Assembly: GCA_014799785.1 (NCBI GenBank)
Contig: JAAVHI010000031.1
Coordinates: forward strand, 5,217-41,682
Direction: 5' to 3'
Origin: Ruminococcus sp.
GTDB lineage: Bacteria > Bacillota > Clostridia > Oscillospirales > Ruminococcaceae
DNA length: 36,466 bases
In this document: in pieces, positions 9,929 to 16,094 of the stretch
Layout of the letters: each line of letters starts with the position of its first letter
Position numbering within the stretch: position 1 is the stretch's first letter
Position numbers and translations under genes: made by a program
The notes under the pieces: model-generated
The model's database searches: none
The model's input: only the letters and a program-made list of their open reading frames with translations
What the model was told of the DNA's origin: nothing

Positions 9929-10404
9929 AAATTAAAGCTATAGTTATTCTGTTAATAACATCAGTAATTATATGTGGCTGTACTAATAATTCAATTGAAT
10001 CTCCGAGTCAAATTGCACGACAGTATGCTGATGATATCTTATATTGCTTTGACAATAATGACATTTCAAAATTAAAGGCGCTATTTTGTGAAAGCATAGC
10101 TAATTCTCATGACCTTGATACAGAAATACAAGAGGCGTTTGAATTTTTTAATGGAAAAATTGTATCTAAAGGGAAAAGTATTGGAATGTCTGAGGGTGGA
10201 GTTTTAAAAGAAAATGGAAAAATTTCTAAGCAAACAGTTCATCCTAATTTGTTAAATATAGTTACTGATAACGGATCTGAATACAGTATATATTTTTGTG
10301 CTTATTTGGTTTATGAAAACCACGATGAAAATATTGGCATAACATATATAAATATATTTAATTCAGAAAACGAAAAAATAAGCATTGGCGCTGATATAAT
10401 ATAA
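9925..10404 (+). CDS. Small lipoprotein, DUF5104-like
   Basis: A 159-residue lipoprotein. Residues 1-20 form a lipoprotein signal with lipobox ICGC, giving Cys19 as the lipidated residue. The mature part starts with a helical segment (IARQYADDILYCFDNNDI) followed by an alpha/beta domain of the NTF2-like kind. I believe it is DUF5104-type, with moderate certainty. The ATG overlaps the TGA of the preceding DUF4474 gene (ATGA), so translation should be coupled. A membrane-anchored small partner coupled to a large secreted protein suggests an immunity or chaperone-like role outside the membrane, but this is inference. It should be retained on the outer face of the cytoplasmic membrane. Confidence -1.
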   Translation: MKIKAIVILLITSVIICGCTNNSIESPSQIARQYADDILYCFDNNDISKLKALFCESIANSHDLDTEIQEAFEFFNGKIVSKGKSIGMSEGGVLKENGKISKQTVHPNLLNIVTDNGSEYSIYFCAYLVYENHDENIGITYINIFNSENEKISIGADII

Positions 10405-10510
10405 TAGCAATTATACAATAAACTATGCAGTAAATAATCATTTAATGGGTATGGCCATGTCATTAGAATTTATAACCGCACAAATAAATGAACTTGAGCT
10501 TGCCGGTTAA
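10403..10510 (+). pseudogene. Possible C-terminal remnant of an older gene
   Basis: The frame reads open across the gap between the lipoprotein and the ankyrin gene. It ends in MGMAMSLEFITAQINELELAG before TAA at 10508-10510. The translation looks protein-like rather than random, yet no start with a ribosome-binding site precedes it. It may be the tail of a gene whose 5' part was replaced. Confidence is low; it could be chance. Confidence -1.
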
Positions 10511-10520
10511 GGAGTAAGTA

Positions 10521-12302
10521 ATGAAAATATTAAAAAAAATAATTACACTATTTTTGACATTTTCAATTGTTCTTTCATTATCAGGCCGTTTTAGTTTTTT
10601 GCCACGTGCACTATACTGGAACAATGACGAAATGATTGAACAGGCGATAAAATATAGTAACATTACCTGGCTGAAAGAACTTCTGTCCGACTGCAATAAT
10701 GATAAATTATTGCAATATTTTGAAAAAGCACTTACTTCAAGTACAAGCAATAGCAGGTTTTCTTTTGCTGACATATTTTATAAAATGGGATTAAGCTTTG
10801 GCAACTATCCCATTGTCGCGCATACGTCAAAACGCTTGTCATATGATGAAACACTTTATTTGCTTAAATTGGGCGCTGATCCTAATGTTAAAGATTCTGA
10901 CAGTTATTCCCCTCTTTATTATGCTTTAGAAAATGCAAGCGGACAGTGGGAAGCTTCTGGATATTACCTTTCAAAATTGCTTATAGAATATGGCGCGGAA
11001 CCCTATCCCGAAATGTTCCGGAACGAATATGAGGGCGACCCCGAAAGGAACGTGGGCAACGGCGCGTACCGTCAGATAGCCCATTCGCCTATGACGGCGA
11101 GGTTCCTGCTCGGATTACTGCTTGAAAGCGGGCAGGAAAGCGGCTTGCCGAAAGCGGTGGAATACGCCGTGCTGGGCAAATGTGAAAAGTCACTTAACGA
11201 GCTAAAAAACGGAAACACCGTTTCCGACGTTGATATGGGACTTATAAGCTACTATTTCGGATATTTCGGTACTATGGAGCAGTATCAGGCGTTTGCGGAC
11301 TTTTGGGGGAAATACGCCAAACCTCCCGCCTCGTGCGTTGCAGGGGCGGGAAACGCGGAGGTACTGAAAAGACTTTACCTCGACAAAGACCCCAATAATG
11401 CGGATTCAAAGGAATTTGTGCTCGATTTTTCAAGCTGCGGTATTTTAATATCGGCAATGCAAATGGAGCAAATTGATGTGATGAAGCTTCTTTTAAGTTA
11501 TGAAAGCATAAATCATCAGTGGACAAATGAAGTATGGCTCAGAGCTTTTTATGGTGGATATGAGGGCTTTTGTTTGCTTTATGATTTCTGGGAGGCAAAT
11601 GTTGACGGAGGATTTAAGGAAGAATTAATTGAACAATTTTATCCTGATCGCGGAATGACATCAAAAGATAAGTATAAAAAGATTGACTTTCTTTTTGATA
11701 AAGGGTATGATTGCAGATACGTAAGTTTTGATTATTGTAATTCTGATACAATAAATTATCTTTATAAAAAAGGCAGACCATTAATGCCTGATGATTTAGA
11801 ATGGGCAGCATATGATGGCTCTTATGATGAGATTAAAGCTGTAATAGAAAAAGGAATTGATGTTGAGTACACGTTTAGTTTTGACATTCGAAGTTCTCGT
11901 GATATTAAAATAAAATATGACAATAACACTATTCTATATGAATATGACGGGTATTCTGACGTTGGCAAGGGTTTTATGACGTATGAAGATTTATGTAATT
12001 CAACCGTAGCAAATAATGGTTTGAGTATATATGCTAAACGTCATTTACCTGAAACTCTACAATATGTTATAGACCAAGGACTTGAATTACCCGATGACTG
12101 CCTTTTGAACGCATATCAATATTCCGCTGCAAATGTAAAGGTATTGCTTGAAAACGGCGCAAATACCAAGATCAAAGCTGATGTGATACCCGCCGGCTCA
12201 ATGAGATCCGGCGCTATAAAGCGGGGAGAATTTACACTAAAAGAATATTTCGAGGCATACAACAGACCCGATTTAGTCAAACTCATTGATGAGTATGATT
12301 AA
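10521..12302 (+). CDS. Exported ankyrin-repeat protein (mosaic composition)
   Basis: A 593-residue protein. Start ATG 10521 follows a GGAGTAAGTA site. Residues 1-25 form a hydrophobic signal or anchor. Ankyrin-like units are visible: LLKLGADPNVKDSDSYSPLYYAL, LLIEYGAEP and, near the C-terminus, VLLENGANTKIKA. The middle is more degenerate and resembles repeats of the same helical solenoid. Ankyrin proteins bind other proteins and are a common immunity class in polymorphic toxin loci, so a partner among the secreted toxins here is plausible but unproven. Base use changes inside the gene: roughly 10990-11400 and the last 170 bases are clearly richer in G+C than the rest, as if segments were exchanged with a homologue of different origin. 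A hairpin follows the stop. Confidence -1.
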   Translation: MKILKKIITLFLTFSIVLSLSGRFSFLPRALYWNNDEMIEQAIKYSNITWLKELLSDCNNDKLLQYFEKALTSSTSNSRFSFADIFYKMGLSFGNYPIVAHTSKRLSYDETLYLLKLGADPNVKDSDSYSPLYYALENASGQWEASGYYLSKLLIEYGAEPYPEMFRNEYEGDPERNVGNGAYRQIAHSPMTARFLLGLLLESGQESGLPKAVEYAVLGKCEKSLNELKNGNTVSDVDMGLISYYFGYFGTMEQYQAFADFWGKYAKPPASCVAGAGNAEVLKRLYLDKDPNNADSKEFVLDFSSCGILISAMQMEQIDVMKLLLSYESINHQWTNEVWLRAFYGGYEGFCLLYDFWEANVDGGFKEELIEQFYPDRGMTSKDKYKKIDFLFDKGYDCRYVSFDYCNSDTINYLYKKGRPLMPDDLEWAAYDGSYDEIKAVIEKGIDVEYTFSFDIRSSRDIKIKYDNNTILYEYDGYSDVGKGFMTYEDLCNSTVANNGLSIYAKRHLPETLQYVIDQGLELPDDCLLNAYQYSAANVKVLLENGANTKIKADVIPAGSMRSGAIKRGEFTLKEYFEAYNRPDLVKLIDEYD

Positions 12303-12308
12303 GATCAT

Positions 12309-12344
12309 ATGGTCCATTAGCATATTTTTGTGCTAATGGACCAT
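12309..12344 (+). terminator. 14-bp perfect hairpin after the ankyrin gene
   Basis: ATGGTCCATTAGCA (12309-12322) and its exact complement (12331-12344) flank an 8-base loop. No T-tract follows the stem on the + strand, so it is not a classic intrinsic terminator; it could stabilise the upstream mRNA. A weak promoter (TTGTGC, 17 bases, TATTAT) overlaps its 3' arm, just before the next gene. Confidence -1.
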
Positions 12345-12373
12345 GCTAAATATTATAATGAAGGAAGATAAGA

Positions 12374-12988
12374 ATGGAAAGTAACGTTAAATACTGTAAG
12401 CTAACTCGTGATGTTTATAAATATACCAATGATTTAAACCCTTGTATTATTATGGAATTGTTTAAAATATATGTGCAATGTCAACCATATTATCCGCCGG
12501 GATTTTTCTATAATGCAAGTTCACTTTGTTTAGGTAAATTAAAAAAACATATATGCTCAAAAATGAATGAATTTGTAAAAAATGCCGAATTATTTGAAAA
12601 TGATGTGATGAACAAAAATTTTAAATTATCTAAAAAGCAACTAAGCAGAATCTTAAAAAAGAAACCTAAAAAAATAAGCATTTATGTAGCAGTTATTGTT
12701 TATTTTTTAATTCAAGAAATATTAAAAAGCAATGAAAAAAACAAATTAATTGAATTAAACACAAGATTAAGGTTAAATTTAAACGATAAAAGTGGATTTT
12801 ATTTTATGCAAAAAGCATATGTTGCAGTAACAAGATCAATTGAGGAAGATAACGATAATAATAATTTTGTAGAAAAATCCGCCAATTACATAATTGATTC
12901 CTTTAATCGTATTGATGAAAAATTTACTAATGTAGCTGATTGGTATGAAAATAGCAAAAATGAAGTAAAATTTGGATATCCATATTAA
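12374..12988 (+). CDS. Hypothetical basic protein
   Basis: A 204-residue protein I do not recognise. ATG 12374 follows a GAAGGAAG site. It is Lys- and Asn-rich and very A+T-rich in base use, with no signal peptide. A basic stretch at about residues 85-100 (KKQLSRILKKKPKKIS) is followed by a hydrophobic helix (IYVAVIVYFLIQEIL) that could be a membrane segment or a buried helix. The C-terminal part looks helical. It ends 28 bases before the ATG of the next gene, and a long A-rich ribosome-binding site lies between them, so the two are probably co-transcribed. Both could be immunity or accessory genes of the toxin locus to the left; nothing in the sequence proves it. Confidence -1.
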   Translation: MESNVKYCKLTRDVYKYTNDLNPCIIMELFKIYVQCQPYYPPGFFYNASSLCLGKLKKHICSKMNEFVKNAELFENDVMNKNFKLSKKQLSRILKKKPKKISIYVAVIVYFLIQEILKSNEKNKLIELNTRLRLNLNDKSGFYFMQKAYVAVTRSIEEDNDNNNFVEKSANYIIDSFNRIDEKFTNVADWYENSKNEVKFGYPY

Positions 12989-13016
12989 AAATAAGATATT
13001 TAGAGGAGGCAAAAAA

Positions 13017-13715
13017 ATGCAAAAAAAAATAAATAACGAAAGCATAGCTATATTATCTGCGGTTGCGTCGGGATTAGTGGTTGATGCTTTATATCCTGCT
13101 ATCTCAGATTTAATAGAATTATGTGAAAATCTCATTTTAAATTATTGTTCGATATCAAAGTGGATTATAGATTTGTTATGTGCATTTGTAAATGTAATTT
13201 TAGTATTTGTTGTTTTTTTGTTTGTATGGAAACTGTGTACTTATTATATACCAACATATATTCGTTATTATGAAATACGGAAAAAAATAAGGTATATTCC
13301 AAGATCATCATCCGAGGAAGTAGCTTCTTTTTACAAGGTGTTTATTGAAACGATGAGACTTAAAACAGATAATTTAGACTCTGACACTTGCATCTCCGAC
13401 TTCTATATTACATTGAATAAAACATTGGATTTAAGCAATAGATTAATACTGTCAACAACAAAGCATAAAGATCCCATTATATTGAACTATAATAATATAA
13501 GGACGCATACAAAGAATCAACATTATTTAAATTACAGAAAATATATAAATTCCTATGAATTGGTTGCAACTATAAATAAGCTTTTAGAAATTTTAAATAA
13601 ATTAGGTATCACACGTAATACATTACAACTTAATGATACATCAATGAACCGTGATATAAGTAATAGTATGGAACGTTTAGAAGAATTAAAAAAACAAATT
13701 TCTAAGGAAACGTAA
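13017..13715 (+). CDS. Hypothetical membrane protein
   Basis: A 232-residue protein. I choose ATG 13017 because AGAGGAGGC lies directly upstream; the longer frame starting at 12972 overlaps the previous gene and lacks such a site. Residues 1-25 form a weakly hydrophobic segment, and residues about 48-75 (LLCAFVNVILVFVVFLFVWKL) are a clear transmembrane helix. A soluble, Lys- and Asn-rich helical domain with a coiled-coil-like end (NSMERLEELKKQISKET) follows. No family is recognised. It shares its low-G+C base use with the preceding gene and is likely in the same operon. The probable topology is one or two anchors with a cytoplasmic C-terminal domain. Confidence -1.
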   Translation: MQKKINNESIAILSAVASGLVVDALYPAISDLIELCENLILNYCSISKWIIDLLCAFVNVILVFVVFLFVWKLCTYYIPTYIRYYEIRKKIRYIPRSSSEEVASFYKVFIETMRLKTDNLDSDTCISDFYITLNKTLDLSNRLILSTTKHKDPIILNYNNIRTHTKNQHYLNYRKYINSYELVATINKLLEILNKLGITRNTLQLNDTSMNRDISNSMERLEELKKQISKET

Positions 13716-13938
13716 TTTAAAATTTATTATGCCCAATTATTGATTACGCATAATTCAAAATATGTTAAAAAATTTTTGTCGACACATGGAAAAATTCAAA
13801 CAAGTTTTCTGCTGTTTCAATCGACAGACTAAAATTAGCCACGCCGATTAAAATAATGGCAGGAAGGACACAACGTGAACATAAGCAATATAAATATTTT
13901 CATATATAAAATCATTTGGGCAAATTCCATTAGCTTCA
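13716..13938. other. Non-coding gap before the mobile-element core
   Basis: The 223 bases between the membrane protein stop and the strong terminator at 13939 hold no convincing gene. A GTG near 13875 after GGAAGGACACAAC opens a short frame, but it runs through the terminator and is unlikely to be coding. G+C content changes around here, so the left boundary of the recombinase-bearing element may lie in this stretch. No attachment repeat was recognised. Confidence -1.
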
Positions 13939-13983
13939 ATACAGTCCGCAAAACAACAAAGGTTTTTGCGGACTGTATTTTTT
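13939..13983 (+). terminator. Strong intrinsic terminator
   Basis: A 15-bp stem, ATACAGTCCGCAAAA (13939-13953) with its complement at 13964-13978, has a 10-base loop and runs directly into TTTTTT. This is a textbook rho-independent terminator reading left to right. It isolates the recombinase-bearing segment from the toxin locus. Confidence -1.
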
Positions 13984-14015
13984 ATAAAACGTTTTCACAC
14001 ATATACATTAGAGAA

Positions 14016-14070
14016 CCTCCGTTCTGATTTGATCACCCGACCAAATCAAAAAAGAACGGAGGACTTTTTT
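14016..14070 (+). promoter_or_regulatory. Hairpin sequestering a Shine-Dalgarno site, with T-tract at the start codon
   Basis: CCTCCGTTCT (14016-14025) pairs exactly with AGAACGGAGG (14053-14062). An inner stem GATTTG (14026-14031) / CAAATC (14042-14047) extends it after a five-A bulge. The 3' arm contains the ACGGAGG ribosome-binding site of the gene starting at 14071, and ACTTTTTT follows the stem. The same element can therefore act as an intrinsic terminator or attenuator and as a translational lock. Confidence -1.
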
Positions 14071-14508
14071 ATGTCTGAAAAAAATTATTATATTTACATT
14101 AACGGCAGCAAGGTTGCCGTAAGCAAGGAACTGTGCGATTATGATCTGCGGTCCGAACGAAAGATTACATATGCGGAAGTTGACAGAAAAACCGAGCGGT
14201 TCAAGGTTGACAAAGAAAATCTCAAGGCAGAATTTATTCCAAGCCTTGAAGATTCGCTGGACAGGCTGTCGGAGATTGGCGAACAGTTTGCTGAAAAGGA
14301 TTCCGATTTTAGCAGCCATGCTGATATGCGAGTCGACCTTCGACGAGCCTTGGAGCGGCTTTCACATAACGAACGGGAGCTTATTTATAAGCTTTTTTTA
14401 TGCCAAACCGAAAGAGAGGTTGCTGATGAACTTGGCATTTACCATAACGCTGTGCATAAAAAGAAGCTTGCAATTTGGGCAAAGTTGCATAAATATTTAA
14501 AAAATTAA
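14071..14508 (+). CDS. Sigma-70 region 4-like regulatory protein of a mobile element
   Basis: A 145-residue protein, start ATG 14071 after ACGGAGG. The upstream in-frame codons back to 13966 run through the terminator and are not coding. The N-terminal half (YYIYINGSKVAVSKE, then RSERKITYAEVDRKTERF) is typical of small sigma-like ORFs carried by clostridial integrative elements. Residues about 95-145 form a helix-turn-helix like sigma region 4 (ALERLSHNERELIYKLF, then TEREVADELGIYHNAVHKKK). There is no region 2, so it is unlikely to act as a full sigma factor; more likely it regulates transcription of the element. Its ribosome-binding site is held in a hairpin with a T-tract. The non-coding structured region and recombinase genes follow. 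Confidence -1.
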   Translation: MSEKNYYIYINGSKVAVSKELCDYDLRSERKITYAEVDRKTERFKVDKENLKAEFIPSLEDSLDRLSEIGEQFAEKDSDFSSHADMRVDLRRALERLSHNERELIYKLFLCQTEREVADELGIYHNAVHKKKLAIWAKLHKYLKN

Positions 14509-14509
14509 A

Positions 14510-15046
14510 ATTTCAGGTGTGCAAGAGATTTTCCCCAGCGGCAAAGAATATGAGAGGTAAAATTGCCTTTCGGGAAACTTGAAAATTAAATAGCAGTATT
14601 TCAGATACGTTACTCTATGCAACCCGCAAGGGGAAAGCGATGGAAACTGCTTCGCCATGACGTTAAATGATCTCGCGCAGGACAAGCACGGCGCTTAGCC
14701 GATGAGCATTGACTCATCATAAGTCCTGCCTCCGATATCATAACCGAGCGAGAAAAGCTGTTTCCAAAGACCGATCGGCAAACGGTTTCCGCCATGACCT
14801 GCATAGACCATAATGATACTTCCGTCCGGTCATAGAATCACGCAGTGAGGGCGGCTTTGCGAGACCCGCATCGGGGCGAAATCCATGATGTCTGCCAAGA
14901 CAGTCTGAAATATTCCCTCAGGTGGCAGAAATGCTGCCTTGTTTAGCCGGGGGAGTCTTGGACAAATACAGCGTTACAGGCTGATCAAATGCGGAGATGA
15001 TCCGCTTAAACGCGGCGGCTTTCTTAAACAGAGCTGCTGCAATATA
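14510..15046 (+). ncRNA. Candidate large structured RNA
   Basis: About 540 bases hold no credible ORF but many nested pairings. They are: TTTCCCC 14530-14536 with GGGGAAA 14630-14636, extended by GCGG 14538-14541 with CCGC 14624-14627; GCAGGAC 14677-14683 with GTCCTGC 14723-14729, closing a junction with hairpins 14689-14701 (CGGC/GCCG) and 14702-14717 (ATGAG/CTCAT); CCAAGAC 14895-14901 with GTCTTGG 14955-14961, enclosing TCCCTC 14914-14919 / GGGGGA 14949-14954 and GGCAG 14924-14928 / CTGCC 14934-14938; GCGGA 14991-14995 / TCCGC 15001-15005; and GCGGCGGCT 15012-15020 / AGCTGCTGC 15032-15040 with two G-U pairs. Composition is richer in G+C than the flanks. Size and context recall ornate large RNAs such as ROOL or GOLLD, but I cannot confirm membership. 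A possible promoter (TTGCAA, 16 bases, TAAATA) overlaps the end of the upstream gene. Confidence -1.
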
Positions 15047-15051
15047 TTTGA

Positions 15052-15120
15052 TTTCCGGTCAAAAGTGCAAAAAATCCGCACATCTTTATTTGATTTTATT
15101 CTGCACCTTTTGACCGGAAA
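15052..15120 (+). promoter_or_regulatory. Long inverted repeat before mazF
   Basis: TTTCCGGTCAAAAGTGCA (15052-15069) pairs with TGCACCTTTTGACCGGAAA (15102-15120), an 18-bp stem with one bulged C and a 32-base A+T-rich loop. No T-tract follows on the + strand. It could end the structured RNA, or be an operator or mRNA element for the toxin gene that starts 31 bases later. Confidence -1.
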
Positions 15121-15150
15121 TTCAATTACATAACGAAAGGACAAAAAATT

Positions 15151-15513
15151 ATGGATAAAAAAATCGGGCGAGGCGATATTTATTACGCAAATTTAGACCC
15201 TGTCGTTGGCAGCGAGCAGGGCGGTATCCGTCCCGTTCTCATAATTCAGAACAACAAGGGAAACAAATTTAGTTGCACAACTATTGCGGCTCCCATTACT
15301 TCAAAAAGAACACAGAATTCTCTCCCTGTCCATGTTTTTCTTACGAAAAAATATACAGGACTTGAAGATAATTCCTGCATACTTGTGGAGCAGCTCCGTG
15401 TTATTGACAAGCGCAGACTTCTGAATAAAGTCGGATACGCCGACGCTTTTGTAATGAAGCAGGTGGACAGCGCGATACGCGTCAGTACGGGACTTAAAAA
15501 AGAATATAACTAA
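15151..15513 (+). CDS. mazF: MazF/PemK-family endoribonuclease toxin (orphan)
   Basis: A 120-residue protein of normal MazF length. The N-terminal RGDIYYANLDPVVGSEQGG and RPVLIIQNNKGN, and the central TTIAAPITS with a following basic segment, are hallmarks of MazF/PemK toxins; the catalytic Arg (RPV, residue 27) and Thr (SCTTIAAP) are present. Family members cut RNA at short sequence motifs, acting in the cytoplasm as toxins countered by a small DNA-binding antitoxin. Start ATG 15151 follows GAAAGG. No antitoxin gene lies upstream, where a structured non-coding region and inverted repeat sit instead. The nearest small DNA-binding proteins are ribbon-helix-helix genes 4 kb downstream. It is probably a stability module of the element. 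Family call is firm; lack of a partner is an observation. Confidence -1.
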   Translation: MDKKIGRGDIYYANLDPVVGSEQGGIRPVLIIQNNKGNKFSCTTIAAPITSKRTQNSLPVHVFLTKKYTGLEDNSCILVEQLRVIDKRRLLNKVGYADAFVMKQVDSAIRVSTGLKKEYN

Positions 15514-15524
15514 AGGGTGATATT

Positions 15525-15827
15525 ATGGGAAATCATAAAACGGCATGGCTTTACTGTCACGCAGATAAATGGGAGGGTAAGGATGAAATATACCGTCAGG
15601 TGCTTATACTCTGCGATTTCTGCAAAAGCAGAGGACTGTATATTCACGGCGTTTCCAAACGGATCGGCGAACGTAAGCCTCCTGAAAGCTTCAGCGGTTC
15701 GGATTATCTTCTGGTGACCGATTTTAACAGAATTTCAATTGATTCCGCAAAGCTTGCGGAATATATAAAATACGCAGAAAACCTCGGTACAAAAGTAGTT
15801 GAGGTTAATGCGACGGTTGAGGTGTAG
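15525..15827 (+). CDS. Resolvase-fold protein lacking catalytic residues
   Basis: A 100-residue protein, ATG 15525 after an AAAGGGTG site. It lines up with the N-terminal catalytic domain of the large recombinases downstream. KTAWLYCHADKW sits where they have AYARVSSDS, and SDYLLVTDFNRISIDSAKL sits where they have DRILTKSVSRFARNTKDCL, followed by the same alpha/beta ending (NLGTKVVEV against SIGVSVYFE). The nucleophilic Ser and the neighbouring Arg are replaced (YCHAD), and the second SRFAR arginine is lost, so it should not cut DNA. It begins 11 bases after mazF and ends three bases before the next small gene. It may be an accessory factor that pairs with a catalytic recombinase, or a decayed copy under selection for another role. 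Homology is seen by eye only. Confidence -1.
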   Translation: MGNHKTAWLYCHADKWEGKDEIYRQVLILCDFCKSRGLYIHGVSKRIGERKPPESFSGSDYLLVTDFNRISIDSAKLAEYIKYAENLGTKVVEVNATVEV

Positions 15828-15830
15828 AAA

Positions 15831-15971
15831 ATGATAGACAATGAAGCGGTATTGCAATACAAATTCTACTTGTGCAGAAAATTTCTTGAAAAGCTTCTGC
15901 ACGAAGGTCTGATTTCGGAACAGCAGCGTAAAAAAACAGAAGCTGCCGTTCTGAAAAAATTAACGGTTTGA
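15831..15971 (+). CDS. Small SHOCT-like protein
   Basis: A 46-residue protein of 47 codons from ATG 15831 to TGA 15971, preceded by GAGGTG in the end of the previous gene. It has FLEKLLHEGLISEQQRKKTEAAVLKKL, the two-helix pattern of SHOCT-type oligomerisation domains (leader helix, G-L-I-S/T-E turn, second helix). It is co-directional with the recombinases and tightly spaced with the previous gene, so it is likely translated. Similar short genes are common next to serine recombinases in clostridial elements. Its function is unknown; oligomerisation or recombination control is a guess. Confidence -1.
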   Translation: MIDNEAVLQYKFYLCRKFLEKLLHEGLISEQQRKKTEAAVLKKLTV

Positions 15972-16043
15972 ACTCCCGAAAAAAAGTTCCATTTTTGTTG
16001 GATTTGATAGAGTGAGCCGTAGATATTTCATTGGTTTTGGTGA

Positions 16044-16072
16044 TAGATAAAACGCCGCAATTCAGGTATAAT
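16044..16072 (+). promoter_or_regulatory. Probable promoter of the recombinase genes
   Basis: A perfect -10 TATAAT (16067-16072) lies 17 bases after a weak -35 TAGATA (16044-16049). Transcription would start about 16079, just ahead of the AAAGGAG site of the recombinase at 16095, giving a very short leader. Confidence -1.
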
Positions 16073-16094
16073 GTGTCGTGAAAGGAGTGGTAGA

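Noticed and set aside
11272..11526. Minus-strand ORF inside the ankyrin gene
   Set aside because: It lies in the G+C-richer segment where stops are rarer by chance, and has no homology or start signals. The + strand frame is clearly coding.
14517..15050. Group II intron, because GTGTG occurs at 14517
   Set aside because: No domain V hairpin, no reverse transcriptase frame and no intron 3' end are visible.
14939..15133. 64-codon ORF within the structured region
   Set aside because: It has no ribosome-binding site, an odd composition, and runs through several perfect stems and the inverted repeat. RNA structure explains the region better.
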